This document shows positions 35,541 through 45,169 of a stretch of DNA of 64,000 bases, piece after piece; the first letter of the stretch is position 1, and each line of letters opens with the position of its first letter. The position numbers and the translations under genes were made by a program. Where the stretch lies: positions 2,910,884 to 2,974,883 of the forward strand of contig NZ_WHOY01000031.1 in NCBI RefSeq assembly GCF_009765445.1, given 5' to 3'. Below the pieces are notes generated by a model. It saw only the letters and a list, made by a program, of their open reading frames with translations. It was not told the DNA's origin and made no database searches. Source of the stretch: Pantoea sp. BAV 3049. Its GTDB lineage: Bacteria > Pseudomonadota > Gammaproteobacteria > Enterobacterales > Enterobacteriaceae.

Positions 35541-36650
35541 TTAGTTCTGTGATTCAACAACTTGCTGGCGAGGTCTGAAAATATGGTTTCCACCGGCCTC
35601 GCGTAGTCGGCTGACCAGCAGATTGCCGCCGTTATCATCGTTTTCTGCAAATTCACGTTCAGCAGTGGTGACCGGCGTCGCCCAGAGAAGATTAACCTTC
35701 TCCCCTTCACGTTTTGGCAAAGTGAACTGACCGCCTTGCTCAGCCAGCTCGCCTGACAGCAGAAAACCTTCAAAGCCAACCGGTGCCACGGCTGACTCCA
35801 GCGTGTGTCCTTCCCCCAGCCAGCTGAGACGCGCCCAGGGGAAATGCGCGAAGCTTGCCAGTGCACTTGCCATCTGCACCGCGTTCTCTTCGGTCATCAC
35901 TTCCGCATCAATCGCCATTGCCAGCTCGGTGCGGCGATACTGCGGGGCCAGATCTTCGTACAGAAAATCCACGCCCGGCATCGGCCGAATGCTCATCCCC
36001 AGCGTCAGGAAGTACCAGCTTCCCTGATGATAATGCTGGGAAATCGCCATCGGCGGCCAGTTACCCTGGTCTACAGAGTAATATTTCAAGGATTCACCGA
36101 ACTGCGCCTGATAGCACTGCAGCATATCGTGCTGCATCGGTTCCCACAGGTGACCATCGTGCCAGTCACGCCAGAACAGGCGATGCTTTTCCGCCTGAGC
36201 GTAGTAGCCATTAGTGGAGGCCGACCCCAGCGGCGCAGTCAGGCAGTTTTCCTTAATGCAGGCTGCCGAAAAGCTGACCTGTTTATCCTGATACAGGCTC
36301 CAGCCGGGGATCACCGCCAGCAGCTGGCCCTGATACCACAGCGCCGCACCGTCGTCGGTCGGCTCCCAGATCACCTGGAGTCCCGCAGGATCCAGTATTG
36401 GTTCCGCTTCAAGCGTGCGGCAAAATTCCGCGCTGAGCAGTGGCGGGATGCCCTGCTCCATCGCAGCACGATCTTCATGCGCGGGCGCGGGCAGCAGATT
36501 TCTCAGCCAGCAGCCGCGCACGGCAAACTGGCTGCGAAAAGGCTCTGCGGGCCAGATGTAGAAATAAGCGGCACGCTCATCCTGTTCAACCATGGCGATT
36601 AGCGTTTGTTGCTGATTTGTCACCTCAGCAATCCGATACGACTGTGTCAT
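35541..36650 (-). CDS. Suppressor-of-fused (Sufu) domain protein
   Basis: A 369-residue soluble protein. The first about 120 residues are a variable domain (MTQSYRIAEVTNQQQTLIAM...); from about residue 165 the segment KYYSVDQGNWPPMA, GMSIRPMPGVDF, YRRTELAMAIDA and LSWLGEGHT follow the pattern of the Sufu-like family (PF05076). Bacterial Sufu proteins are often immunity proteins for secreted toxins. Here the next genes upstream are a Tlde1-type effector remnant and its likely immunity gene, but no toxin is beside this one. Function is inferred from family only. Confidence 0.7.
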   Translation of the reverse strand: MTQSYRIAEVTNQQQTLIAMVEQDERAAYFYIWPAEPFRSQFAVRGCWLRNLLPAPAHEDRAAMEQGIPPLLSAEFCRTLEAEPILDPAGLQVIWEPTDDGAALWYQGQLLAVIPGWSLYQDKQVSFSAACIKENCLTAPLGSASTNGYYAQAEKHRLFWRDWHDGHLWEPMQHDMLQCYQAQFGESLKYYSVDQGNWPPMAISQHYHQGSWYFLTLGMSIRPMPGVDFLYEDLAPQYRRTELAMAIDAEVMTEENAVQMASALASFAHFPWARLSWLGEGHTLESAVAPVGFEGFLLSGELAEQGGQFTLPKREGEKVNLLWATPVTTAEREFAENDDNGGNLLVSRLREAGGNHIFRPRQQVVESQN

Positions 36651-36908
36651 AAAGCCTCGACGGTGGGTGGAGGGATCCCTTTTTCCGGAGAATAGAGCAG
36701 GATGTCCCGTTGTGCCACGTCAGAGCAAGGGTAAAAGTCTCAAAACCCCCTTGCCGGTAAACAACGTGACACAAACCAGGAAGCGAACTGCATCAAACCT
36801 TCACTAACACCCTGTGCCTGAGGAAGGGTTTGCCCATATCTCTTTCACAAAATGAACTAAAAACTTTCCGGAAAAGATTAAATAACGGCATCAGTTGATT
36901 CACGATAG

Positions 36909-37079
36909 TGTTTATTGCCCTCTGCCATCGTCATAAAAATGTGTGGGCGTGCCGGATTTTTGATCCACGGTGATAGCAGGAAAGATCCGGGCACCGCATC
37001 TAATGGTTGCATTGTTTCAGACTATGAGTTCAGAAAAGAAATCTGGGACAGTCATGACAAGGAGATAATCGTGGAATGA
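36909..37079 (+). pseudogene. C-terminal remnant of a Tlde1-type L,D-transpeptidase effector
   Basis: An open frame without ordinary start codes for the catalytic end of a DUF2778/YkuD-like enzyme: MCGRAGFLIHGDSRKDPGTA, then SNGCIVSDYEFRKEIW and a short tail ending IIVE. HGDS and SxGCIV carry the catalytic histidine and cysteine. Complete effectors of this kind have 100 or more residues before this point; here a TAG closes the frame at 36906 and the 250 bases upstream (36651-36900) show no further coding. The stop overlaps the ATG of the next gene (ATGA), the usual effector-immunity coupling. Tlde1 toxins are type VI secretion effectors acting on peptidoglycan. Confidence 0.72.
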
Positions 37080-37384
37080 AATATTTAATTTTAGTGATGA
37101 TAATGACAAACTTCGCGCTGGCCGATGTCGTTAAGGAAAATAATTATAAAATCCCAATTTCAGGCACGGGAATAGAGATGACGGAACAAATGTATACAAC
37201 AATGAGGATCGACACCAGTACAACAGATGAAGAAAAAACGAAAACTGAGTTAATTTCAAACCTGCCAGTAAGCAACTCTTTAGCACGACAATATGCAATG
37301 GAAAGCTACAGGAAAGATCCTGACGACTGGATATCATTAAAGGATACTTCAAAATGTATACTGAGCATTACGTTAGAAATTTAA
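37076..37384 (+). CDS. Putative secreted immunity protein (Tldi-like position)
   Basis: A 102-residue protein with a signal peptide (MKYLILVMIMTNFALA, cut before DVV), so it is exported to the periplasm. It follows the Tlde1-type remnant with a 4-base overlap, exactly where a periplasmic immunity protein would be. The gene is markedly AT-rich compared with its surroundings, which suggests horizontal acquisition. I do not recognise the family by sequence; the role rests on position and signal peptide. Confidence 0.6.
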   Translation: MKYLILVMIMTNFALADVVKENNYKIPISGTGIEMTEQMYTTMRIDTSTTDEEKTKTELISNLPVSNSLARQYAMESYRKDPDDWISLKDTSKCILSITLEI

Positions 37385-37466
37385 AAATAAAATTCACCCA
37401 CGAAAATAAAAACAAAAAGCAGAACATTTTTCTGCTCGCCGTATTAAATCCATAAAACCAGGATCT

Positions 37467-38339
37467 TCACGCCTCCCTTCCCACCCGCCTCATCGCACGG
37501 TGATATGCGCCGTTGCGAATACACCAGCGGAGCAGCGCAGCCAGAAAATTAAGGCGCTTGCGGATCAGCATGCGCTTTAGCGGAGAGAAACGAAATCCGA
37601 ACTGCTGCTGCGCCCATTCCGGCAACAGCTCAATACCGGCCATCATCATCGCGTGCATCGCCGGGCCTGCCTGCCAGCTCGGCGCGGGGGCCTGAAGTAA
37701 CAGGGTTAACACTTCCCGCGTCCTCTCGTCGCAACGCAACTCTGGCTGTAACGACTGCAGATAACCCTCCACCGCCTGTACCGTTTTCGGCACATTTGCT
37801 GCACCCAGCGCTTCCGCCACAACGGCAGCTTCGGCGTAGTAGCGATCCTGTTCTGCCAGGCTGAACTGCGGATTTTTATAACGCAGGTGAGAAGCCAGGA
37901 AACGGCTGGTTTCCGCCACGTGTACCCATGTCAGGAGTGCGGGATCGCTGGCGGCATAAGGCGTGCCCATTGCGTCGATGCCTGTTACCTGCAGATGGAT
38001 GCGCTTCACCCGTTCAATCAGCGTGTTGGCGTCAGCGGTATTGCCGAAGGTGGTCACGGCGATAAACTGACTGGTCCGCCGCAGCCTGCCCATCATATCT
38101 TCCCGAAAGGTAGAGTGGTCCCACACCCCGGCCAGCGCGAGCGGATGCAGCATCTGCATCAGCAAGGCCGAGATGCCGCCGCACAGCATGGAAGAAAAGT
38201 CACCGTGCACTCGCCAGATAACGCTGTCCGGGCCATACAGGCCCGGGTCGCCTTCCGGTCGGGAAAGGTCGAAATCATTGCTTGCCAGACCGTTCAGGCG
38301 AAAAATCTGCTGCTGAATTCTGTCGCGAACCGACAACAT
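37467..38339 (-). CDS. DUF2236 (MpaB/Lcp-like oxygenase domain) protein
   Basis: A 290-residue protein of the DUF2236 family, related to the latex-clearing and MpaB oxygenases. GPDSVIWRVHGDFSSML, MLHPLALAGVWDHS and the TWVHVAETSRFL segment are family-typical; heme ligands in Lcp-type relatives lie in such histidine segments. No signal peptide. The substrate is not known. It is upstream-divergent-free and follows bglX on the same strand beyond a terminator. Confidence 0.8.
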   Translation of the reverse strand: MLSVRDRIQQQIFRLNGLASNDFDLSRPEGDPGLYGPDSVIWRVHGDFSSMLCGGISALLMQMLHPLALAGVWDHSTFREDMMGRLRRTSQFIAVTTFGNTADANTLIERVKRIHLQVTGIDAMGTPYAASDPALLTWVHVAETSRFLASHLRYKNPQFSLAEQDRYYAEAAVVAEALGAANVPKTVQAVEGYLQSLQPELRCDERTREVLTLLLQAPAPSWQAGPAMHAMMMAGIELLPEWAQQQFGFRFSPLKRMLIRKRLNFLAALLRWCIRNGAYHRAMRRVGREA

Positions 38340-38363
38340 AATGCTACCTGGTTATTTTCAAAT

Positions 38364-38390
38364 AAGAAAAGGGACGACAACATCGTCCCT
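38364..38390 (-). terminator. Intrinsic terminator after bglX
   Basis: On the minus strand AGGGACGA and TCGTCCCT form a perfect 8-base stem with a 5-base loop and are followed by TTTCTT. It is 40 bases past the bglX stop and separates it from the DUF2236 gene. Confidence 0.85.
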
Positions 38391-38429
38391 CAAGTGACTC
38401 AGGAGTCAGACTTCCCTGTGCAGACCCTG

Positions 38430-40727
38430 CTACAGGTACTCAAATTCCGCGTTGTTGGTGCGGGCAGAATCCAGCCCGATCATCACGTTGAATTTACCCG
38501 GCTCAGCCACCTGCTGCATTCTTGCATTCCAGAATTGCAGTGCCTGAACATCAATCGGGAAGGTTACCGTCTTCGTCTCACCCGCTTTTAGCATAATGCG
38601 CTTAAAGCCCTTCAGCTCTTTTACCGGACGGCTGATGCTGGCCATTTCGTCATGCAGATACATCTGCACGACCGTTGCCCCCTCGCGGCTACCGGTGTTG
38701 GTTACCGTCACGCTGGCATTGACCGTGCCGTTCCGCGGCATGGTTTTCGATGACAGGGTAACAGGCGACATCTTGAAGGTGGTGTAGCTCAGACCATAGC
38801 CGAACGGGAACAGCGGACCGTTGGCGGCATCATAGTAGTGCGAAGTGTATTTATTAGGCTTGTTCGCATCATACGGACGACCGGTGTTCAGGTGATTGTA
38901 GTAAATCGGGATCTGACCGACCGAGCGTGGGAACGACATTGGCAGTTTACCCGACGGGTTGTAATCGCCAAACAGCACATCAGCAATGGCATTACCCCCT
39001 TCTGTACCGCTAAACCAGGTCTCCAGCAGTGCATCGGCCTGCATATTTTCTTTGACCAACGCCAGTGGACGGCCGTTCATCAGCACCAGTACCAGCGGTT
39101 TGCCGGTGGACTTCAGCGCGTCGATCAGCGCCAGCTGGCTTGGCGGAATGGTGATATCGCTGCGGCTGGAGGCTTCGTGCGCCATGCCCTGCGCTTCACC
39201 CACTACAGCCACCACCACATCAGATTTCTTCGCTGTGGCAACCGCTTCGTCGAGCATTTCTTTTGGCGAACGCGGGCCAACCGTCACCGCTTTCTCATAG
39301 ATATTCAGGAAATCCTGAATCCCTTTGTTGTCGGTGATGTTAGCACCTTTGGCATACAGCACCGTGGCTTTACCTGCGGTGGCATTTTTCAGCCCCTGCA
39401 GCACAGTCACCGATTGTGAAACCACACCTGCAGCCGACCAGCTGCCCATGATGTCACGCTGGCTGTCGGCCAGTGGGCCAATCAGCGCGATGGTGCCGGA
39501 TTTTTTCAGCGGCAGCGTTTCAAGACGGTTTTTAAGCAGCACGATGCTTTTACGTGCCACATCACGGGCTTCCGCACGGTGCAGGCGGCTTTCCGCATTG
39601 GTGTCAGCCGGATCGCTGCCTTTCGGGCCCAGGTGGCTGTACGGGTCGTTAAACAGCCCCATATCATATTTGACGTTCAGCACGTGACGGGTGGCATCGT
39701 CGATCTCTTTCTCGCTTACCGCGCCACTTTTCACCAGGCCCGGCAGGTACTTGCTGTAGTACTCGTCGCTCATGCTCATGTTGACGCCAGCCTGAATCGC
39801 AATGCGCACTGCGTCCTGCGGATCGCTGGCCACGCCATGCTTCATCAGCTCTTTGATTGCACCATGATCGCTGATGGTAATGCCCTTAAACTTCCAGTCA
39901 TCGCGCAGCAGGTCTTTCAGCAACCAGCTGTCCGCCGTGGCCGGGACGCCATTCAGCGAGTTCAGTGCCACCATCACGCCACCGCTCCCGGCGTCCAGAG
40001 CAGCCTTGTAAGGCGGCAAATAATCCTGAGCCAGACGCTGCGGGCTCATGTCCACCGTGTTGTAATCGCGCCCGCCCTCCACCGCGCCATAAGCCGCGAA
40101 GTGCTTGACGCTGGTCATCACCGAGTAGCGATCGGCCGGACTTTTGCCCTGCATGGACTGCACCAGGGTGCGGCCCATCTGCGAAGTCAGATAAGTGTCC
40201 TCGCCAAATCCTTCAGAAACCCTGCCCCAGCGGGGTTCACGTGTGACATCCACCATCGGTGCCCAGGTCATGTTCAGGCCATCATCTGCCGCTTCATACG
40301 CGGAGATACGCCCCACTGCAGCCACTGCGTCCAGATCCCAACTGGAAGCAAGGCCAAGCGGAATTGGAAATACCGTGCGCTGGCCGTGCACCACATCATA
40401 GGCAAAAAACAGCGGAATTTTCAGGCGGCTGAGCTGCATCACCTGGTCCTGCATCGCCCGGATATCCTGACGGGTAACCGTGTTAAAAATGGCGCCGACC
40501 TGCTCATGTTTGATCATTTCACGGATAGCCTCTTTCGGGTTATCCGGCCCGACGCTGATCAGCCTGAGCTGGCCAATTTTCTCGTCGAGGGTCATTTTTT
40601 TCAGCAGATCCGTCACAAACGCATCGCGGGCTTCCGGGGTTAAAGCATGTGGGCCAAACAAGTCGTCAGCAAAAGCAGGGTGTAACGTTAAGGCGGCAGC
40701 AAGGCTGACAGAGCAAATCCATTTCAT
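38430..40727 (-). CDS. bglX: Periplasmic beta-glucosidase BglX
   Basis: A GH3 beta-glucosidase of exactly 765 residues, the E. coli length, from the ATG at 40727 (MKWICSVSLAAALTLHPAFA is the signal peptide, cleaved before DDLF); the longer frame upstream is not used. The catalytic nucleophile aspartate lies in GITISDHGAIKELMKHG (about residue 287). The TIM-barrel, sandwich and C-terminal fibronectin-III-like domain are all present. It hydrolyses beta-glucosides in the periplasm. dld is divergent from it, as in E. coli. Confidence 0.97.
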   Translation of the reverse strand: MKWICSVSLAAALTLHPAFADDLFGPHALTPEARDAFVTDLLKKMTLDEKIGQLRLISVGPDNPKEAIREMIKHEQVGAIFNTVTRQDIRAMQDQVMQLSRLKIPLFFAYDVVHGQRTVFPIPLGLASSWDLDAVAAVGRISAYEAADDGLNMTWAPMVDVTREPRWGRVSEGFGEDTYLTSQMGRTLVQSMQGKSPADRYSVMTSVKHFAAYGAVEGGRDYNTVDMSPQRLAQDYLPPYKAALDAGSGGVMVALNSLNGVPATADSWLLKDLLRDDWKFKGITISDHGAIKELMKHGVASDPQDAVRIAIQAGVNMSMSDEYYSKYLPGLVKSGAVSEKEIDDATRHVLNVKYDMGLFNDPYSHLGPKGSDPADTNAESRLHRAEARDVARKSIVLLKNRLETLPLKKSGTIALIGPLADSQRDIMGSWSAAGVVSQSVTVLQGLKNATAGKATVLYAKGANITDNKGIQDFLNIYEKAVTVGPRSPKEMLDEAVATAKKSDVVVAVVGEAQGMAHEASSRSDITIPPSQLALIDALKSTGKPLVLVLMNGRPLALVKENMQADALLETWFSGTEGGNAIADVLFGDYNPSGKLPMSFPRSVGQIPIYYNHLNTGRPYDANKPNKYTSHYYDAANGPLFPFGYGLSYTTFKMSPVTLSSKTMPRNGTVNASVTVTNTGSREGATVVQMYLHDEMASISRPVKELKGFKRIMLKAGETKTVTFPIDVQALQFWNARMQQVAEPGKFNVMIGLDSARTNNAEFEYL

Positions 40728-40923
40728 CAGGGCGGTTTCTCTCAAGTAACTGCGGGGCAAGGATTTATTGAGTGACAAGGTCATAAGGCATTCAGTGTGC
40801 CATAAGTTGAGGATAGCAGGTAGTTTTCAACTCACTGCCGCGATCCACCTCTGATTTTTTAAAACCGGCAGCCTGTTCAGGGGGTGCTAAAATCAGCACG
40901 TGACATAAAAAAGGACAAAGGAT

Positions 40924-42633
40924 ATGCACAACGCCCCTTCCCCGGTCAGCCAAAAGCTGGTCACTGAGCTGGCCCGAGTAGTTGGCCGCCCCCATCTGCT
41001 GACCGATCCTCAACAAACTGAACGCTACCGTAAAGGTTTTCGCTCCGGCTCTGGCGAGGCGCTGGCCGTGGTGTTCCCCGGCACGTTGCTGGAGCAGTGG
41101 CGGGTTCTGCAAGCCTGTGTGGCTGCCGATGCAATTGTTCTGATGCAGGCAGCAAACACCGGCCTGACCGAAGGTTCCACGCCAAATGGCAATGATTACG
41201 ATCGCGATATCGTCATTATCAGCACCCTGCGGATGGACAAGATCCAGCTACTCGACGAAGGCAAACAGGTGCTGGCTTTTCCCGGCAGCACGCTCTGGCA
41301 GCTGGAAAAAATCCTCAAGCCGCTGGGGCGTGAGCCCCATTCGGTCATCGGTTCTTCCTGCATTGGCGCTTCAGTACTGGGCGGCATTTGCAATAATTCC
41401 GGCGGCTCGCTGATTAAGCGTGGTCCCGCTTACAGTGAAATGGCGCTGTATGCGCAGATCGATGCCGGAGGCAAGCTGACGCTGGTCAATCATCTGGGAA
41501 TCGATCTTGGCAGCACGCCGGAACAGATCCTCAGCCGCCTGGACGATAAAACATGGCAGCAAAGTGACGTGAAGCACGATGCGCGCCATGCCTCAGATCA
41601 TGAATATGCCACGCGCGTGCGCGATGTGCAGGCAGACACGCCTTCCCGGTTCAACGCCGATGCCCGCAGGTTATTCGAGGCGTCAGGGTGTGCGGGTAAA
41701 CTGGCCGTGTTCGCCGTGCGGCTGGACACGTTTGCCAGTGAAAAGTCGCAGCAGGTCTTTTATATCGGCACCAATAACCCAGGCGTACTGGATGAGCTGC
41801 GCCGCCATATTCTCAGCCAGTTCAGCGAACTGCCGGTGGCGGGTGAATATCTGCACCGCGATATCTTTGACGTTGCGGAAGTCTACGGGAAAGACACCTT
41901 CGTGATGATCGACAAACTGGGCACCGACAAGATGCCGCTATTTTTCACGCTTAAAGGCCGCGTGGATGCCTGGCTGAAAAAAATCAGTTTCGTCAGACCG
42001 AACCTGACGGATCGCCTGCTGCAGAAAGTCAGCAATCTGCTGCCCTCACACCTGCCCGCGCGTCTCAGGCAGTATCGTGACCGGTTTGAACATCACCTGA
42101 TGCTGAAGATGGCCGGACCGGGTATTGATGAAGCCCGCAAGTATCTGCAGAGCTACTTCGCTCAGGCCGAAGGGGAATTTTTTGAATGTACGCCGGAAGA
42201 AGGCGCGAAAGCGTTTCTGCACCGCTTTGCCGCAGCGGGCGCGGCCGTGCGCTATCACGCCGTCCATCATGACGAGGTCGAAGACATTCTGGCGCTGGAT
42301 ATCGCCCTGCGCCGTAACGACCGGGACTGGTTTGAGCAGCTGCCCGCAGAGTTTGACGATGCGCTGGTGCACCGGCTCTACTACGGCCACTTCTTCTGCC
42401 ACGTTTTCCATCAGGATTACATTGTGAAAAAGGGCGTGGATGCCCACGCCCTGAAGGAGAAGATGTTGGCTATTCTGGCCGATCGCGGGGCCGAATACCC
42501 GGCTGAACACAACGTCGGTCATCTGTATCAGGCCAGGCCGCAGCTGAAAGCCTTTTATCAGCAGCTTGACCCTACCAACAGCCTCAATCCTGGGATCGGC
42601 AAAACCACCAAAGCAAAAAACTGGGGGAATTAA
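40924..42633 (+). CDS. dld: Quinone-dependent D-lactate dehydrogenase
   Basis: A 569-residue (E. coli 571) peripheral membrane FAD enzyme that oxidises D-lactate to pyruvate and reduces quinone. The PCMH-type FAD-binding motif GSCIGASVLGGICNNSGG is recognisable as SSCIGASVLGGICNNSGG, and TPNGNDYDRDIVII is family-specific. The C-terminus ends in NSLNPGIGKT. GGACAAAGGAT precedes the ATG. Its stop overlaps the end of the convergent mechanosensitive channel gene by 4 bases. Confidence 0.96.
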   Translation: MHNAPSPVSQKLVTELARVVGRPHLLTDPQQTERYRKGFRSGSGEALAVVFPGTLLEQWRVLQACVAADAIVLMQAANTGLTEGSTPNGNDYDRDIVIISTLRMDKIQLLDEGKQVLAFPGSTLWQLEKILKPLGREPHSVIGSSCIGASVLGGICNNSGGSLIKRGPAYSEMALYAQIDAGGKLTLVNHLGIDLGSTPEQILSRLDDKTWQQSDVKHDARHASDHEYATRVRDVQADTPSRFNADARRLFEASGCAGKLAVFAVRLDTFASEKSQQVFYIGTNNPGVLDELRRHILSQFSELPVAGEYLHRDIFDVAEVYGKDTFVMIDKLGTDKMPLFFTLKGRVDAWLKKISFVRPNLTDRLLQKVSNLLPSHLPARLRQYRDRFEHHLMLKMAGPGIDEARKYLQSYFAQAEGEFFECTPEEGAKAFLHRFAAAGAAVRYHAVHHDEVEDILALDIALRRNDRDWFEQLPAEFDDALVHRLYYGHFFCHVFHQDYIVKKGVDAHALKEKMLAILADRGAEYPAEHNVGHLYQARPQLKAFYQQLDPTNSLNPGIGKTTKAKNWGN

Positions 42634-45068
42634 GGAAGATCGCCCTGATCCACCACCACTTTCTGACCGTTCCGCTGTTCCACAATCATCGTCTGCGGCG
42701 TGGAGAGCACCACGCCCTCTTTCCGCAGGCGGGTGAGAATATCAAACAACAGGTCGCTCTTCGCGCCTGATACCTGGCGCGGGCTGGCCACGTTGCCAGT
42801 CACCGCCAGCACAATTCCTGCCGAAGTCAGGTCTTTGAAGCTCACAGAAGGTTCCGGCGTTTCCAGGATCCGCTCATTTTCAATAAACACGTCCAGCAGC
42901 AGCTGACGAACCAGCACCGGGTCGATATCCAGCGGGAATGTCAGGGTGATGGTGGTTACGCCCTGCGCATTGCCCATGGTGGCGTTACGCACGTTTTGCG
43001 AAATAAACTGCGAGTTCGGCACGATCACCGTTGATTTATCGCTCAGCTGGATCTCGGTGGCACGCACATTAATGCGGCGGATATCCCCTTCAATCCCACT
43101 GATGCTCACCAGGTCCCCTACTTTCACCGGGCGTTCCGTCAACAGGATCAGGCCGGAGATAAAATTCTTCACGATCTCCTGCAGGCCGAAACCGATACCT
43201 ACCGACAGGGCGCTGACGATCCACGCCAGCTTGTTCCACTGCAGCCCCATAATCGACAGCGCCAGCAGGAACACCACCACGTAGCCGACGTTGCTGAACA
43301 GAGTGATCAGCGAGACGCGCATTCCGGCGTCCATAGTGGTTTTTGGCAGGAAGTCCTGGTCGAGCCAGCGCTTGACCGAACGCAGCACGTAGATGCCGAC
43401 AATCAGGCAAAGTAACGCATTCAGCACATGGGCAGGCACGATATTCAGCGACTCCAGCCCCTTACCGCCCCAGAACTCAATGGCTTTCTGTACCAGCTCG
43501 ATCGGGGTCGCGCTGCCAAAAGTCCCGTTGAGCAGCGCCATCGCAGCCGCCAGCACCAGAATGGTTTTACCGATCGCGCCAAGCAGTGCTGCGACCTGCG
43601 ACAGGTGGCGCTCATCCACATTCAGCGAGCGCTGGATGCTTTTACCGGAAGCGTTATTGGTCGAAAACAGACTTTCGCTGCCATCCGCTACCAGCTGGCT
43701 GAGAATATAGAACGAGCCGAACACAATGCCCATCCAGATCAGCTCATAGCTCAGGAAGCGCGCCAGCGTCACATAACCAATCACCAGCGCCACCAGAATG
43801 GCCACGCCCACCAGGGTGATGGCCATCTGGATCAGACCGACCAGCGTGGATTTGGCTTCCGGCTGCCCGCCTTCCAGAATCATTTTTCGGCGAACGCGGT
43901 TAGTACGAATGCTGATGGACAACGCCATGGCACCAATCAGCAGCGCGGTAATGCCGTTCGCCAGCACCGTCGTGCCCACACTGGTATTGGCGCTGCTGTT
44001 GAGGATCTCAATAGTCTGGAAGACGAACACCAACGCGGCAGTCAGCGGCGGGAACGGCTTCAGCGCCAGAGCAACCTGATTGGAGATATTTGGCAGTCGC
44101 CAGGAAGGACGGCGCGTTGACAGGAATGCCCTGCCCAGCCCGGCAATCAGCCCGCAGAGAATGCTCAGGCCGACCAGCTTGTCGGCAAATGTCCGTACAT
44201 CATCCACCACGTCGTCATGGCGGGTAAAGGCAAGGTCGAGGAAATTAAAGGCCAGCACCACAGCGGCCAGCGTGGTCATGGCGATCGCGGCAGCGAGGAA
44301 GCTACGGCGCAGGCGGCCTTCCGGCAGCAAATGGATGCCCACCCAGGCCAGAAACTCTTCCAGATAGCGGCGGCCAAAAGTGGCGACCAGCCCGGCCAGC
44401 ACCACCCAGAACACGGTGCCAATCCGCCAGCCCGGCTGCCAGGAGAGCACGGCGGTATCCGCCAGTTCACCAATGAAATCACTGACTTTAGCTGCGTCAT
44501 CGCTTTGGGTATTGAACATCGGTGCCCAGAAACGCGGGCCGAAGATACTGCCGGCATTCAGCGCCAGCTGGGTTTTCAGCGCATCACGGCGCAGGTTGAC
44601 GATCTGTGCAGAGAGGTTAATCGCCCCGCTTTTAATCGCTTCAGCCTGCTTGATCTGATCGTCCGTTTTGCCCTTCTGGCTCTCCAGGTTTTTGCGCTTG
44701 CTGGTGACTTCGGCGGTCTCTTTCACGCCGCTTTCCGGTTTGGGAGCCGGACCCAGCACCGCCAGCTGAGCCTGCAACTGCGCACGCTGGGGGATAATCC
44801 CCTGCATCAGCGTATCGGCATCTCCTGACAGCTCCAGCGCCATATCATTCAGCGCGGAAAGGCGGCTGTCGTTGGTTTCGCCGGAAACCTGCTGCTTAAT
44901 CTTATCCAGCACCTTCTGCATTTTCGGCAATTCAACTGCGGCGTTCACTTTGGCCGGAGCGTCACCATTTTGCTGGCTGGAGTCGTCGGAGGCCGCCTGA
45001 ACCATCACCGGAGAGCAGGCGAACAGGACTAGCAGGCAGACGCGAAAGAAGGTTAATAAGGTAGACAT
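42630..45068 (-). CDS. MscS-family mechanosensitive channel with DUF3772 domain
   Basis: An 812-residue inner-membrane protein. A signal peptide (about residues 1-25, cleaved near VQAASD) and a periplasmic coiled-coil/DUF3772 domain (about 50-180) are followed by about 10 membrane segments; the pore and MscS beta domain is at GFGLQEIVKNFISGLILLTE and VSISGIEGDIRRINVRATEI (about residues 625-670). It should release solutes on hypo-osmotic shock. In E. coli dld is followed directly by pbpG; this gene is inserted between them. Confidence 0.87.
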   Translation of the reverse strand: MSTLLTFFRVCLLVLFACSPVMVQAASDDSSQQNGDAPAKVNAAVELPKMQKVLDKIKQQVSGETNDSRLSALNDMALELSGDADTLMQGIIPQRAQLQAQLAVLGPAPKPESGVKETAEVTSKRKNLESQKGKTDDQIKQAEAIKSGAINLSAQIVNLRRDALKTQLALNAGSIFGPRFWAPMFNTQSDDAAKVSDFIGELADTAVLSWQPGWRIGTVFWVVLAGLVATFGRRYLEEFLAWVGIHLLPEGRLRRSFLAAAIAMTTLAAVVLAFNFLDLAFTRHDDVVDDVRTFADKLVGLSILCGLIAGLGRAFLSTRRPSWRLPNISNQVALALKPFPPLTAALVFVFQTIEILNSSANTSVGTTVLANGITALLIGAMALSISIRTNRVRRKMILEGGQPEAKSTLVGLIQMAITLVGVAILVALVIGYVTLARFLSYELIWMGIVFGSFYILSQLVADGSESLFSTNNASGKSIQRSLNVDERHLSQVAALLGAIGKTILVLAAAMALLNGTFGSATPIELVQKAIEFWGGKGLESLNIVPAHVLNALLCLIVGIYVLRSVKRWLDQDFLPKTTMDAGMRVSLITLFSNVGYVVVFLLALSIMGLQWNKLAWIVSALSVGIGFGLQEIVKNFISGLILLTERPVKVGDLVSISGIEGDIRRINVRATEIQLSDKSTVIVPNSQFISQNVRNATMGNAQGVTTITLTFPLDIDPVLVRQLLLDVFIENERILETPEPSVSFKDLTSAGIVLAVTGNVASPRQVSGAKSDLLFDILTRLRKEGVVLSTPQTMIVEQRNGQKVVVDQGDLP

Positions 45069-45169
45069 GAAAATTTCCAGATATAAAGACGAGGCCGGAC
45101 AAAACCGGCACCAGAAAATCTTGCGCCAGTCTATGCTTTTGCCCGGTCTGAAACTATAAGATTTCTTAA

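Noticed and set aside
43428-44120. Long open frames antisense to the channel gene and others (for example over bglX, GH15, rhlE)
   Set aside because: They are by-products of high GC codon use in the opposite gene; they lack ribosome sites and have low-complexity or implausible composition.
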